The position numbers were made by a program, and so were the translations under genes. 64,000 nt of DNA from Desulfobacter vibrioformis DSM 8776 (lineage in GTDB: Bacteria > Desulfobacterota > Desulfobacteria > Desulfobacterales > Desulfobacteraceae): positions 124,001 to 188,000 of the forward strand of contig NZ_JQKJ01000003.1 in the NCBI RefSeq assembly GCF_000745975.1. The letters are read 5' to 3'. Positions 8,356-19,566 of this stretch are shown in pieces (positions within the stretch are counted from its first letter, which is position 1; the number at the start of each line of letters is the position of its first letter). The notes beneath the pieces were generated by a model. That model was not told where the DNA came from. It ran no database searches and saw only the letters and a list, made by a program, of their open reading frames with translations.

Positions 8356-9760
8356 CCTGAAGATCCTTTTGAATTTTTACCTGTTGAATTCTTTTTTCCA
8401 TTGCCGCTTTGGCATGTTTAGTCACGTCCCCCATTTCATCTCCAAAAAAATTTTTAGGCCAGTTACTAATATTGCCAAAGATATCAATTTGAAGAGGCTC
8501 CAGCTTGGCTGGCAATTGATCCACTTTTGCAAAATAGGCGGAAATTTTATCTGCGGCAATGCTATCTTCGGCTATACGTCTTTGGAATCGCTTCAAAAAA
8601 TGTTCGGAGTGAGTCTCTATTATCAACTGAATATTTCGATCCTTTCCCTTTTCCCTTGAATGAATAACGTCAATCATTACATCTGCCAGTGCGGCCTGGG
8701 CGCTTGGGTGCAGATGAATTTCAGGCTGTTCCATGATAATGATGGAGTTGGCCGGTGCATAAAAGCACTGAACCAGAACCGGGAGCACCTGTGATACGCC
8801 AAACCCTACATCAGGGAGGTCCACCCAGTCTTTTGAGCCTTTTGTCTGGACTTTCACCTCATATTCCTGGCGCTGCGCTGAAATCCGCCTTACTTTAAAT
8901 TCATCAATTAGATCCATATTTTTCAGGCTTTTTGCAACGATCTGTTCTATTGGCTGCGTGGGTTTTTTGTATCCCAAATTTATTTTCCGATTTTTTGCCG
9001 CAAGTATGGCGGCAATAGTTGATTCCCCAGAATAACCAACGCTTTCTGGAGTAATTCCACTCCAAGAATAGAGTCTATCGGTTTTTTCCCGCAACGGGCC
9101 AAGATAAAATATGGATTTAAACAGGTTTTCATGTTCAAGGTTCAGACTTTGAACAAACTGGGCGTTTTGATGGTATGAAACTACTTCATCCGGGAATCCG
9201 TAAAATCTGACAGGCGTGCCTGGGTACCAGACCCTTCCTGTATTTCTTTTTAAAGGATAATTTTTGCAAAAAACGTCATATTCATTTTTTGTTCCTGATT
9301 TCTTCTTAAGCATTCCAATTTGGAGCTCTTCTGCATTAGTCGCATTTAGGGTGTAATAAAATTCTTCCATACAAAGAGTTTGACCACCATCTTCCTGCAT
9401 GGCAATTTTTCCATCAAATCCCATGTGGCCGACCGCATATCTTTTTTTGTTTAATGCATCTTCAAATTTCAGTTCCTTGCTCAAATCCCAGTTATAGCCG
9501 AAGGAAATTTTTTTTCTGATATCTCTTCTAAACACCATTTCCTGGAAAGACCCTAACTGAACAGCAGAATTCTTATCCCCGGGATAGAGGACTGCTTTTC
9601 TATCAGATGACTGAACCGTCTGTTTAAGCATCATCAAGAAGTGCCCGATACTTGATTTACCAGAGCTGTTGGTCCCAAAAAACAGGGTTACCGGGGCCAT
9701 TTTTATTGAGTCTGTGTCTTGCCAACCCTTGAAATTTTTTATGGTCAAATTTTGGAGCAT
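8348..9760 (-). CDS. SMC/OLD-like AAA ATPase with DUF3696-type C-terminus
   Basis: A 470-residue ATPase of the AAA_15/OLD-like group. The N-terminus LTIKNFKGW leads to Walker A GTNSSGKSS (29-37). An ABC-type Walker B (IIMEQPEIHLHP, about residue 340) and a switch histidine (IETHSEH, about 383) follow. The C-terminal stretch PLQIDIFGNISNWPKNFF matches the DUF3696 pattern. There is no TOPRIM nuclease domain, so the nuclease activity is presumably supplied by the PIN gene downstream. Such ATPases act as sensors or clamps in several anti-phage systems (for example with PtuB or AriB). It is the first gene of the cassette; the promoter should lie in 9761-9890. Confidence 0.85.
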   Translation of the reverse strand: MLQNLTIKNFKGWQDTDSIKMAPVTLFFGTNSSGKSSIGHFLMMLKQTVQSSDRKAVLYPGDKNSAVQLGSFQEMVFRRDIRKKISFGYNWDLSKELKFEDALNKKRYAVGHMGFDGKIAMQEDGGQTLCMEEFYYTLNATNAEELQIGMLKKKSGTKNEYDVFCKNYPLKRNTGRVWYPGTPVRFYGFPDEVVSYHQNAQFVQSLNLEHENLFKSIFYLGPLREKTDRLYSWSGITPESVGYSGESTIAAILAAKNRKINLGYKKPTQPIEQIVAKSLKNMDLIDEFKVRRISAQRQEYEVKVQTKGSKDWVDLPDVGFGVSQVLPVLVQCFYAPANSIIIMEQPEIHLHPSAQAALADVMIDVIHSREKGKDRNIQLIIETHSEHFLKRFQRRIAEDSIAADKISAYFAKVDQLPAKLEPLQIDIFGNISNWPKNFFGDEMGDVTKHAKAAMEKRIQQVKIQKDLQDE

Positions 9761-9891
9761 TATAGCCTCCCTGGTCTTCTATTAGGTGCGCTTCGCTAAA
9801 TATCGTTCAATCAATATCCTAAATTTTTACAAGAAAGTTATGAGTATTCACTATAGCATGTATGAAGGTCAATATTTAAATACAATTAATA

Positions 9892-10035
9892 CAATACCGC
9901 AAAACTCACCTTTTTTGAATTTGTTGCCATTCGGCGGACTGCCACTTTCGTCCGAAATTGATGCAGTTCGAACTCTTTCACTGCTTGGGCCAATAACCGA
10001 TTTCAATCCTTTTCGGGGTGAGTTTTGCGGTATTG
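9892..10035. repeat. 19-bp perfect inverted repeat flanking a 106-base core
   Basis: CAATACCGCAAAACTCACC (9892-9910) is repeated exactly, inverted, at 10017-10035. The match stops sharply on both sides. The core has only a partial palindrome (TTCGG 9931-9935 with CCGAA about 20 bases on) and no convincing gene. The size and the perfect ends resemble a small non-autonomous mobile element, or a long-armed regulatory hairpin. It lies in the 420-base gap between the ATPase gene and the tRNA-Phe terminator; nothing else is recognisable there. Confidence 0.7.
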
Positions 10036-10178
10036 CGAAAAATCAAAGTCTTTAGACCCTCTTGGGTGTCAGCTTGTAAGAAAAGCGAAGACGATCTTAT
10101 GATGGCTGACAGAAAGCAGGAAAAATACCTGAAAAATCAGATGGAAACAATTACGGGCACAGTCACCGATTCACCAAT

Positions 10179-10210
10179 AAAAAAAGCTTCCAGTGAAAAA
10201 AACTGAAAGC
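10179..10210 (-). terminator. Rho-independent terminator of tRNA-Phe
   Basis: Read on the minus strand, GCTTTCAGT pairs with ACTGGAAGC (one G-T wobble) around a short T-rich loop, and TTTTTTT follows. It starts 23 bases after the tRNA 3' end. Confidence 0.8.
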
Positions 10211-10232
10211 CTCTTCATTCGTAGCTTTTGTG

Positions 10233-10308
10233 TGGTGCCCAGGAACAGAATTGAACTGCTGACACGGGGATTTTCAGTCCCCTGCTCTACCGACTGAGCT
10301 ACCTGGGC
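10233..10308 (-). tRNA. tRNA-Phe (anticodon GAA)
   Basis: The minus strand folds into a canonical 76-base tRNA. Acceptor GCCCAGG pairs with CCTGGGC, the D arm is GCTC/GAGC, the anticodon stem GGGGA/TCCCC closes the loop CTGAAAA with anticodon GAA, and the T loop is TTCAATT. The 3' CCA is encoded. Its 3' end faces the ATPase-PIN-ligase cassette, the side on which tRNA-targeting islands usually integrate. Confidence 0.97.
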
Positions 10309-10388
10309 ACACCAAACAACGACAGCTTTTATATGTTCTTTACCCTTTCAAGTCAAGCAAAAAATTAGAAACGTATTAAGAATACTTT

Positions 10389-11126
10389 TCAGCATCCGCC
10401 CATATCACCCAGCAGATACTGGATTAAACCGCAGGCACATACCGCTGCTGTTTCTGCCCTTAAAATCCTGGGCCCAAGGGAATAGCTCATAAAGCCTGAT
10501 TCAGCGGCACGCCTGATCTCTTCTTCTTCAAACCCGCCCTCTGGTCCGATCAGGACAACAGCACTGTTATCCTCTCCAGGAACCGGACCGGAAAGAGGCC
10601 GGTCCGACGCTTCCCAGAAGGCGAATCTGTGCGAACAGCCTTTTGAAAATACCAGAACCTGTTGAAAATCCATGGGCGGCATAATTTCAACAAGACTGGA
10701 CCGTCTGCACTGCTTCAAAGACTCCCTGGCAATGGTCTGCCATCGCTCAATCTGTTTTTTCTCCCGATTCTGACCTGACAATGGGATGGATCTTTTACAA
10801 TAAAAAGGAATCCAACGGGTTACCCCGAGTTGGGTAATCTGCTTGATGATCTCATCCATCTTGTTGTGTTTGAGCATGGCAGTACACAAGGTCAGATCAA
10901 GATTTGATTCTGTGAGGCTTTTTTTTTCACTTAGAATGGAAATTTGCACAAGTTCAGGAGAGACCTGGTCTATACAACCTGTAAAGTCAGTGCCATGGCC
11001 ATCGGTCATGGAAATGGCATCCTGGGGTTTAAGCCTTAGTACCTTGCATATATGTTTTGCGTCCTGACCATGGATTACGGCCTTATCTGCGTTTAATGCC
11101 TCTTTATTAATTAAAAACTTCTGCAT
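10389..11126 (-). CDS. rsmE: 16S rRNA m3U1498 methyltransferase RsmE
   Basis: A 245-residue SPOUT methyltransferase. An N-terminal PUA-like part (HICKVLRLKPQD) is followed by the knotted domain with LIGPEGGFEEEEI and LGPRILRAETAAVCA, the SAM-binding signatures of RsmE. It methylates N3 of U1498 in the decoding region of the small ribosomal subunit. The length is normal. It stands alone, divergent from maf across 156 bases that should carry both promoters. Confidence 0.95.
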   Translation of the reverse strand: MQKFLINKEALNADKAVIHGQDAKHICKVLRLKPQDAISMTDGHGTDFTGCIDQVSPELVQISILSEKKSLTESNLDLTLCTAMLKHNKMDEIIKQITQLGVTRWIPFYCKRSIPLSGQNREKKQIERWQTIARESLKQCRRSSLVEIMPPMDFQQVLVFSKGCSHRFAFWEASDRPLSGPVPGEDNSAVVLIGPEGGFEEEEIRRAAESGFMSYSLGPRILRAETAAVCACGLIQYLLGDMGGC

Positions 11127-11282
11127 ATTTATGTCTTGATTCCGTTAAAAAATGAATAAATTTTTGATCATTATAGTCTGCAATAAATAACCTTTACCAT
11201 GAATTTATCTCCCCCTATTAAAAATAATTTTAAAATACGGCAAATCTGTTCGCAAGTCATGAATTATGATACATAAGGGACC

Positions 11283-11888
11283 ATGAAAACCATAAACAAA
11301 GAGACCATTATTCTTGCCTCAGGTTCACCGCGCAGAAAAGATCTGATGACCCGGGCAGGCATTGATTTCAAAATTCATGTGGCTGATATTGACGAATCTA
11401 AAGTTGATCCGGGCATGGCCCCCGAAGACTATGTCTGTTTATTGTCCAAAACCAAGGCCCAGGCCGTGGCTCCAAACTATCCTGACGCCTGGACCATCGG
11501 GGCGGACACCATTGTGGCGGTCGGCAGTACGATTTTAGGAAAACCTGCCAGGCGGGAACAGGCCGTAACCATGTTAACCCAGCTCAGCAACCGGGAACAC
11601 AGTGTCGTTACCGCCTTCACCATCACCAGACCGGAGGCCAATGATATGGTTACCCGGGTTGTAAACACCCGGGTGCGGTTTAAAGCACTGTCCAACGATG
11701 AAATCAACTGGTACGCAGACACCGGCGAGCCCTATGACAAAGCCGGCGGTTATGGGATACAGGGGATTGGGGCCTTTCTGGTCAAAGAGATATCCGGATC
11801 TTATACCAACGTTGTCGGCCTGCCCGTGTGTGAACTCATTGATGTCCTGGTATCTTTGGGGGCAATCAGTTTTAAGGAAGCAAAATAG
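11283..11888 (+). CDS. maf: Maf/YhdE-family nucleotide pyrophosphatase
   Basis: A 201-residue Maf protein with the phosphate-binding signature LASGSPRRKDL at residues 11-21, GADTIV (69-74) and the tail GYGIQGIGA. The family hydrolyses non-canonical or excess nucleoside triphosphates such as dTTP, UTP or modified bases to monophosphates. It is the first gene of a tight run with yggS (2 bases) and queH (4-base overlap). AAGGGA lies just before the ATG. Confidence 0.93.
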   Translation: MKTINKETIILASGSPRRKDLMTRAGIDFKIHVADIDESKVDPGMAPEDYVCLLSKTKAQAVAPNYPDAWTIGADTIVAVGSTILGKPARREQAVTMLTQLSNREHSVVTAFTITRPEANDMVTRVVNTRVRFKALSNDEINWYADTGEPYDKAGGYGIQGIGAFLVKEISGSYTNVVGLPVCELIDVLVSLGAISFKEAK

Positions 11889-11890
11889 CA

Positions 11891-12580
11891 ATGCAGATTC
11901 AATCCAATATAAAAAAAATTCATGATGACATACGTGCTGCAGCGCAAAAAAGCGGACGGGATGCATCCCGGGTGACCCTTATCGCAGTAAGCAAAAGAAA
12001 ACCGCCTGAGATGATCCAGCAAGCCATTGATGCCGGCCACAGGGATTTCGGGGAAAATTATATCCAGGAAGCCATGGAAAAAATTGATATCCTGGGCAGA
12101 GAATCAGCGATTTGGCATTTTATAGGGCATCTTCAATCCAACAAAGCCAAATTCGCGGTAAAATATTTTGACCTGATTCATACCGTGGATACGCTTAAGC
12201 TTGCCGGGGAAATCAACCGCCAGGCCCGGAAAATCGGAAAAATCCAGAAGATTCTGCTCCAGGTAAATATTGCCCGGGAAACAACCAAATCCGGTGCAGA
12301 AGAAAATGAAGTTATGAATATTGCAAAACAGGCCTGCCAGTTTGACAACCTGCATGTTTCAGGACTTATGTGCATGCCGCCTTTTTTCGATGACCCTGAA
12401 GATGCAAGAATTTATTTTAAAAGACTTAAACAGATCAGCAAAGAGATTGAAACGCTCAATCTTCCCAATACAGCCATGACCCATTTATCCATGGGCATGA
12501 GCAATGATTTTACCGTGGCCGTTGAAGAAGGGGCGACGTTCGTGCGCGTGGGCACAGCCATCTTCGGAGCAAGGCTGTGA
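11891..12580 (+). CDS. YggS/PLPBP-family pyridoxal-phosphate homeostasis protein
   Basis: A 229-residue single-domain alanine-racemase-fold protein. The PLP lysine is in LIAVSKRKP (about residue 36). Family landmarks GENYIQEA, WHFIGHLQSNK, LMCMPP and LSMGMSNDF are all present. The family binds PLP without known catalysis and balances vitamin B6 and amino-acid pools. It sits between maf and queH in what looks like one operon. Confidence 0.94.
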   Translation: MQIQSNIKKIHDDIRAAAQKSGRDASRVTLIAVSKRKPPEMIQQAIDAGHRDFGENYIQEAMEKIDILGRESAIWHFIGHLQSNKAKFAVKYFDLIHTVDTLKLAGEINRQARKIGKIQKILLQVNIARETTKSGAEENEVMNIAKQACQFDNLHVSGLMCMPPFFDDPEDARIYFKRLKQISKEIETLNLPNTAMTHLSMGMSNDFTVAVEEGATFVRVGTAIFGARL

Positions 12581-13116
12581 GAATTGTTCTGCACACCTGC
12601 TGCGGCCCGTGCAGCATCTATCCCCTTGGGGTTTTAAGAAACATGGGCATGGAGGTCATGGGATATTTTTACCGGCATAATATTCATCCATTCACCGAAT
12701 GTATGAAGCGTGAGGCAACATTGCGCGATTATGCGGATCAGATGAATCTGAAAATGATTTGGCAAAAAGGGTATGAACTTGAAGAATTTTTGCGTGCCGT
12801 GACGTTCAGGGAACAAAACAGGTGCAGATACTGCTACCACGCACGTCTTAAAGCCAGCGCCCTGGTTGCCAAAAAGGGAAAATTCGACGGGTTTTCCACC
12901 ACCCTGCTCTATTCAAAATTCCAGAATCATGCTCTGATCACGGAAATCGGCCAGGACTTGGCAAAACAATATGGCCTGAAATTCATTTATCATGATTTCC
13001 GTGAAGGCTGGAAACAGGGGATAGAAACATCAAAGGCATTAGGCATGTACCGCCAGCAGTATTGCGGCTGTATTTACAGCGAAAAAGACCGGTACTATGC
13101 AAAAAATGAGGAATAA
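12577..13116 (+). CDS. queH: Epoxyqueuosine reductase QueH
   Basis: A 179-residue DUF208 protein that reduces epoxyqueuosine to queuosine in tRNA, the non-B12 alternative to QueG. Conserved cysteines are visible as HTCCGPC (7-13), RCRYC (86-90) and YCGCIYS; they bind an iron-sulfur cluster and a second metal. The start is a GTG whose GTGA overlaps the yggS stop, consistent with coupled translation. The length is typical. Confidence 0.93.
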   Translation: MRIVLHTCCGPCSIYPLGVLRNMGMEVMGYFYRHNIHPFTECMKREATLRDYADQMNLKMIWQKGYELEEFLRAVTFREQNRCRYCYHARLKASALVAKKGKFDGFSTTLLYSKFQNHALITEIGQDLAKQYGLKFIYHDFREGWKQGIETSKALGMYRQQYCGCIYSEKDRYYAKNEE

Positions 13117-13269
13117 ATTGCTGACAAGCCACTCCTTGTGAGCAAATAAATCCGGTTCTTCGCAGATGCGTTTGGTTGGGCTCATGCCGCACCCGCCCAA
13201 GCGTTTTAGCCAACATGCTCAGACCAGGGCCTGATTTTTAGGATGGCTTTATAACAGGCATGGGACGCC

Positions 13270-16066
<2,797 letters not shown>

Positions 16067-16306
16067 CTTTTACCTCATCAATAATGTCATACAGCCACAT
16101 GACATCTTCCACGGAGAGCCGGCCCGCTTTCATGGGCGCCCGGTCCGAGCCGTCTTTTTTCTTCAGAATTCTGGGACCGATCTGAAGTTTGGGTTCACCC
16201 TGACCATACTGCATGATGGAGATGACCAGTCCGGTTTCCTCATTTTTCCATTCCGCTTTTTTTTTATCCTGTTCGGGATCATATCCTGCCATTTTATCTC
16301 CTTTCA

Positions 16307-17347
16307 CTAGTGTACAAAAATTCCCATAGTATCTATGGCTGTATCCAGTACCATTGCCCCGTCAATGGGATCAAGCATGTTCTGCCATTGTGTTTTCAGC
16401 TTGTCAATATCTGTTTCTTCCCCAATGGCCCATAGACAGCCGCCGCCCCCGGCGCCTGTGAATCTGGCCCCGCAGCCTTGGGCCTTTGCAGATTCCCACA
16501 GCTTTTTACCGGTATTGTCCAGCACATCCGGGGTCATTTCACAACGAATCGCTGTTTCCTGGTTCATCAACTGTGCGGCCGCCTTAAAGGAAAAAGCGCC
16601 CAGGGCGCTGGTGAACTGCCGTGTCAAACGGGTGATGCACTCAAATGCATCATATGCCCTGCCTGATTTAAAGTCATTTACCCACCGGGTGTTGATATCC
16701 CCCGAATCATGGGGAATGCCGCAATAAGCCACAATGAGATGGCGGTTCAGTTTTTCTATTTTTTCATGGGAGTCAAACACCGGGCAACGTATAAATTCAG
16801 GGCTGTTGCGCCCGAATGTCCATTCCCACAGGTTCACCCCGCCAAACGCGGCAGAGGCCTGGTCCTGGACCCCGCACACCACCCCTGCCACGGCACCTTC
16901 CAGATAATGGGCCAGCCAGGCAATATGTTCGGGATGGATCTGTTTTTCCAAGGCAGTATAAACGGCTGCAATAATGGCCACGGCTGCACAGGAAGACCCG
17001 CCAAGGGCACTTCGGACAGGCGATTTGGATTCAATGTGCAGATGTACCCCATGGACATTAAAATACTGGAAAACGGCAAACATCAGTCCCATGGGGCCGT
17101 CCCACCCTTTTTCATCAAGGCTGCGGTCAATGGTGTCAAACCCCTTGGAAGAAATTTTAATCCGTCCTTGTTCCCACGGTGATAGATAGACATGGGTGCG
17201 CATATCAAGGGCCAGGTTCAGGGTGGCCGGTTTAAGACCTGCCAAGGGCAGATAAAAGGTGGAAATATCCAGGGTGCCGCCGAAATCAATGCGGCAGGGC
17301 ACGCAAACCTGTATCTGTTTTTTTTCAAGTATTGGCGCAAGATTCAT
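16307..17347 (-). CDS. GHMP-family sugar kinase
   Basis: A 346-residue kinase of the galactokinase/homoserine/mevalonate/phosphomevalonate fold. The N-terminal substrate loop is VPCRIDFGGTLDIS. The ATP loop SPVRSALGGSSCAAVAII matches PxxxGLGSSAA, and GARFTGAGGGGCLWA is motif 3. It resembles heptose-7-phosphate and galacturonokinase-like members, but no heptose genes are nearby, so the sugar is not assigned. It overlaps recO by 4 bases and precedes the small unknown gene. Confidence 0.85.
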   Translation of the reverse strand: MNLAPILEKKQIQVCVPCRIDFGGTLDISTFYLPLAGLKPATLNLALDMRTHVYLSPWEQGRIKISSKGFDTIDRSLDEKGWDGPMGLMFAVFQYFNVHGVHLHIESKSPVRSALGGSSCAAVAIIAAVYTALEKQIHPEHIAWLAHYLEGAVAGVVCGVQDQASAAFGGVNLWEWTFGRNSPEFIRCPVFDSHEKIEKLNRHLIVAYCGIPHDSGDINTRWVNDFKSGRAYDAFECITRLTRQFTSALGAFSFKAAAQLMNQETAIRCEMTPDVLDNTGKKLWESAKAQGCGARFTGAGGGGCLWAIGEETDIDKLKTQWQNMLDPIDGAMVLDTAIDTMGIFVH

Positions 17348-18159
17348 ATTTCAGATCTCATTTTCTGTAAAAATTTCAAACTGTTGAAATGTCGTCCGAT
17401 ATAAAACGGAATAAAGGATTCCAGCAGGGTTTCGCCCTCCCGGATGGCAACGGGAGAAAACTTGATACGGTCTGCCCGTGACATTTCCACGGTATTGATC
17501 CAGGACAATTGCTTCAGGGTCCCCTTGGACACCCAGCACCCCCGGGCACTGCCGCCAAAAGGTCCGGCTGATTCCCGGGCAAAGCGTTCACTGCCCCGGC
17601 ATTCCGGACAGACAATCCGCCCGGCTTTGAAATCAAACCAGAACCGGGTCAAATGAACATCCTCCAGATTTGTACGGCAGGCATCGCACTGGTCAAGCCC
17701 GGGAGAAAACCCGGACAACCGCATAAAGCGGATCTGAAACAGCAGGCTGATCACTTCGGTGCGGATAAAACCATCATCGACCATCTCAAGGGCCGTGAAA
17801 AGCAGTTCAAAAATATCTGGCTGGGCCTTTCCCTCCTCCAGCCACTGGGTAACAATTTCCATCCAGTAGGAGGCATACGCCGTGTTCACCACATCATACC
17901 GGATATGAGAAAACCCGTTTTCAAGAACCGTCTGGCACAGATTGATCATGGCGGTCCTGTTTTTTTTGGGAAAGGCGCACTGGATATGATTGACCGAAAA
18001 CAGATCCATGGCACCTGAAAACCTGCGCACGCTCTTTTTTGCATTTTTTGCCATCACACTGATCTTTCCTTTGTCCCGGGTCAGAAAGGTAATGATCAGG
18101 TCATGGTCTCCATATTCAATTTTGCGCAGCAAAATGGCGTCTGTGCTGAAATCGTCCAT
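17344..18159 (-). CDS. recO: DNA repair protein RecO
   Basis: RecO, which with RecR loads RecA onto SSB-coated single strands. The N-terminal OB fold is seen as TDAILLRKIEYGDHDLII and FLTRDKGKISVMAKNAKK. The central zinc site is CDAC with CPEC. The C-terminal helical domain ends YIGRHFNSLKFLQKM. The first ATG that matches the family start (MDDFSTDAILL) is at 18159, 8 bases after the mgtE stop; the longer open frame upstream overlaps mgtE and adds nothing recognisable. Length 271 residues is normal. Confidence 0.92.
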   Translation of the reverse strand: MDDFSTDAILLRKIEYGDHDLIITFLTRDKGKISVMAKNAKKSVRRFSGAMDLFSVNHIQCAFPKKNRTAMINLCQTVLENGFSHIRYDVVNTAYASYWMEIVTQWLEEGKAQPDIFELLFTALEMVDDGFIRTEVISLLFQIRFMRLSGFSPGLDQCDACRTNLEDVHLTRFWFDFKAGRIVCPECRGSERFARESAGPFGGSARGCWVSKGTLKQLSWINTVEMSRADRIKFSPVAIREGETLLESFIPFYIGRHFNSLKFLQKMRSEI

Positions 18160-18166
18160 ATTGTTG

Positions 18167-19531
18167 TCAGAAGCCAAGCAGTACTCTTGTAATCGTGAAA
18201 TAGCAGTAAACGCTGATAAGGTCCATGGTGGTGGTGACAAAGGGACCTGTGGCCACGGCCGGATCAATATTGAGCCGATGGAAAATCATGGGCACCGAGG
18301 TTCCCACAAAAGCAGCCACGGTCATGGAAGATAAAATTGAGAATCCGACAACCACAGACAATGCCCAGGAAAAGGGTTCGGCCATGAAGCTGAACTTGGC
18401 CACGACAGCAATCAAAGTGCCATAGGTTACCCCTAGGATAAACCCCACGCCAAGTTCCCTTGAAATGATCTTGGCAAAATCCCGGATATTCACCCGGCCT
18501 GTGGCAATACCCCGCACCACGATGGTGGCGCTCTGGGTACCGATGTTGCCCCCCATGCCCATGATGATAGGAATAAACGCGGCAAGCCCTGTCAACTGTG
18601 CCAGGGTGGATTCAAACCCGCCGATGATGAAAAAGTTGGCGATGCCGCCAAGGCAGCTGGCAAACAGCCAGGGCAGCCGGATCCGGGTGCCTTTGAGAAT
18701 GGACTGGGTCTCAACATAATCTTCACCCACACCAGCCATTTTCAACATATCTTCGGTGGCAGTCTCGTGCAGGATGTCAATGACGTCATCCACGGTAACA
18801 ATACCGATGATCCGGTTGTCATCGTCCACAACCGGCACGGCCAGGTAATCATACCGCGAGACCAGGCGGGCCACCACATTTCGGTCCGTATAGGGCTTGA
18901 CCGATACAATATCCGTGGCCATAAACGATTTAAGGGGCTTATCCGGGGACTCCACCACAAGCTGGCGAAGGGAACTGACCCCCACAAGCTTGCCATAATT
19001 ATCGATCACATAGATGTAGAAAGGCATCTCAACATCCAGATACTTGTTCTGCAGTGCTTCGATAACTTCCTTTGCCTTGACGTCTTCTTCCAGGGCCACG
19101 TAATCCTTGACCATGAGACTGCCGGCGGTATCCTCTTCATAACTCATGATCTGCTCGACATTGTACGATTCTTCCTTTTTCATTTTGGACAGAATCTTGT
19201 CGGACAGTTCCTCGTCCAGACACCCGAGCAGTTCGGCAGCATCATCCGAGGGCATGTGGTCAAACACCGTAACCAGCTTATCGAAATCCAGGATTTTGAC
19301 ACACTCCACAAAGGTTTTTTCGGACAGGTGGGAAAACAGCAGGCCGATATCTTCGGGATTGTCCAGCAGATTGAACAGCTTTTCCCGGTTAAGGGGGGTC
19401 ATATTCTCAAAAATAATGGACAGGTCTGCCATGTGGGTTTTTTTTATGATATTGAGCAGCTGTTTATTGGCCCCCCGGCGTAACAATCTTGTAATGCTGG
19501 TCTCAAGTATCTGGATTTGCTCTTTTTGCAT
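18167..19531 (-). CDS. mgtE: Magnesium transporter MgtE
   Basis: A 454-residue MgtE. The cytoplasmic N-domain superhelix (DHMPSDDAAELLG) is followed by two CBS domains (YVIDNYGKLVGVSSLRQL; VPVVDDDNRIIGIVTVDDV) and five membrane helices with the pore signature PIIMGMGGNIGTQSATIVVRG. The CBS domains gate the channel by internal magnesium. It lies directly upstream of recO and 35 bases after the SurA-like gene in transcription order. Confidence 0.96.
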   Translation of the reverse strand: MQKEQIQILETSITRLLRRGANKQLLNIIKKTHMADLSIIFENMTPLNREKLFNLLDNPEDIGLLFSHLSEKTFVECVKILDFDKLVTVFDHMPSDDAAELLGCLDEELSDKILSKMKKEESYNVEQIMSYEEDTAGSLMVKDYVALEEDVKAKEVIEALQNKYLDVEMPFYIYVIDNYGKLVGVSSLRQLVVESPDKPLKSFMATDIVSVKPYTDRNVVARLVSRYDYLAVPVVDDDNRIIGIVTVDDVIDILHETATEDMLKMAGVGEDYVETQSILKGTRIRLPWLFASCLGGIANFFIIGGFESTLAQLTGLAAFIPIIMGMGGNIGTQSATIVVRGIATGRVNIRDFAKIISRELGVGFILGVTYGTLIAVVAKFSFMAEPFSWALSVVVGFSILSSMTVAAFVGTSVPMIFHRLNIDPAVATGPFVTTTMDLISVYCYFTITRVLLGF

Positions 19532-19566
19532 GGATAAGTTTCCTTTGGCAGACGGTTTCGAAAGGA

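Noticed and set aside
10233-10308. attL/attR sites of an island at tRNA-Phe
   Set aside because: I found no direct repeat of the tRNA 3' end in the 3 kb on the cassette side and no integrase.
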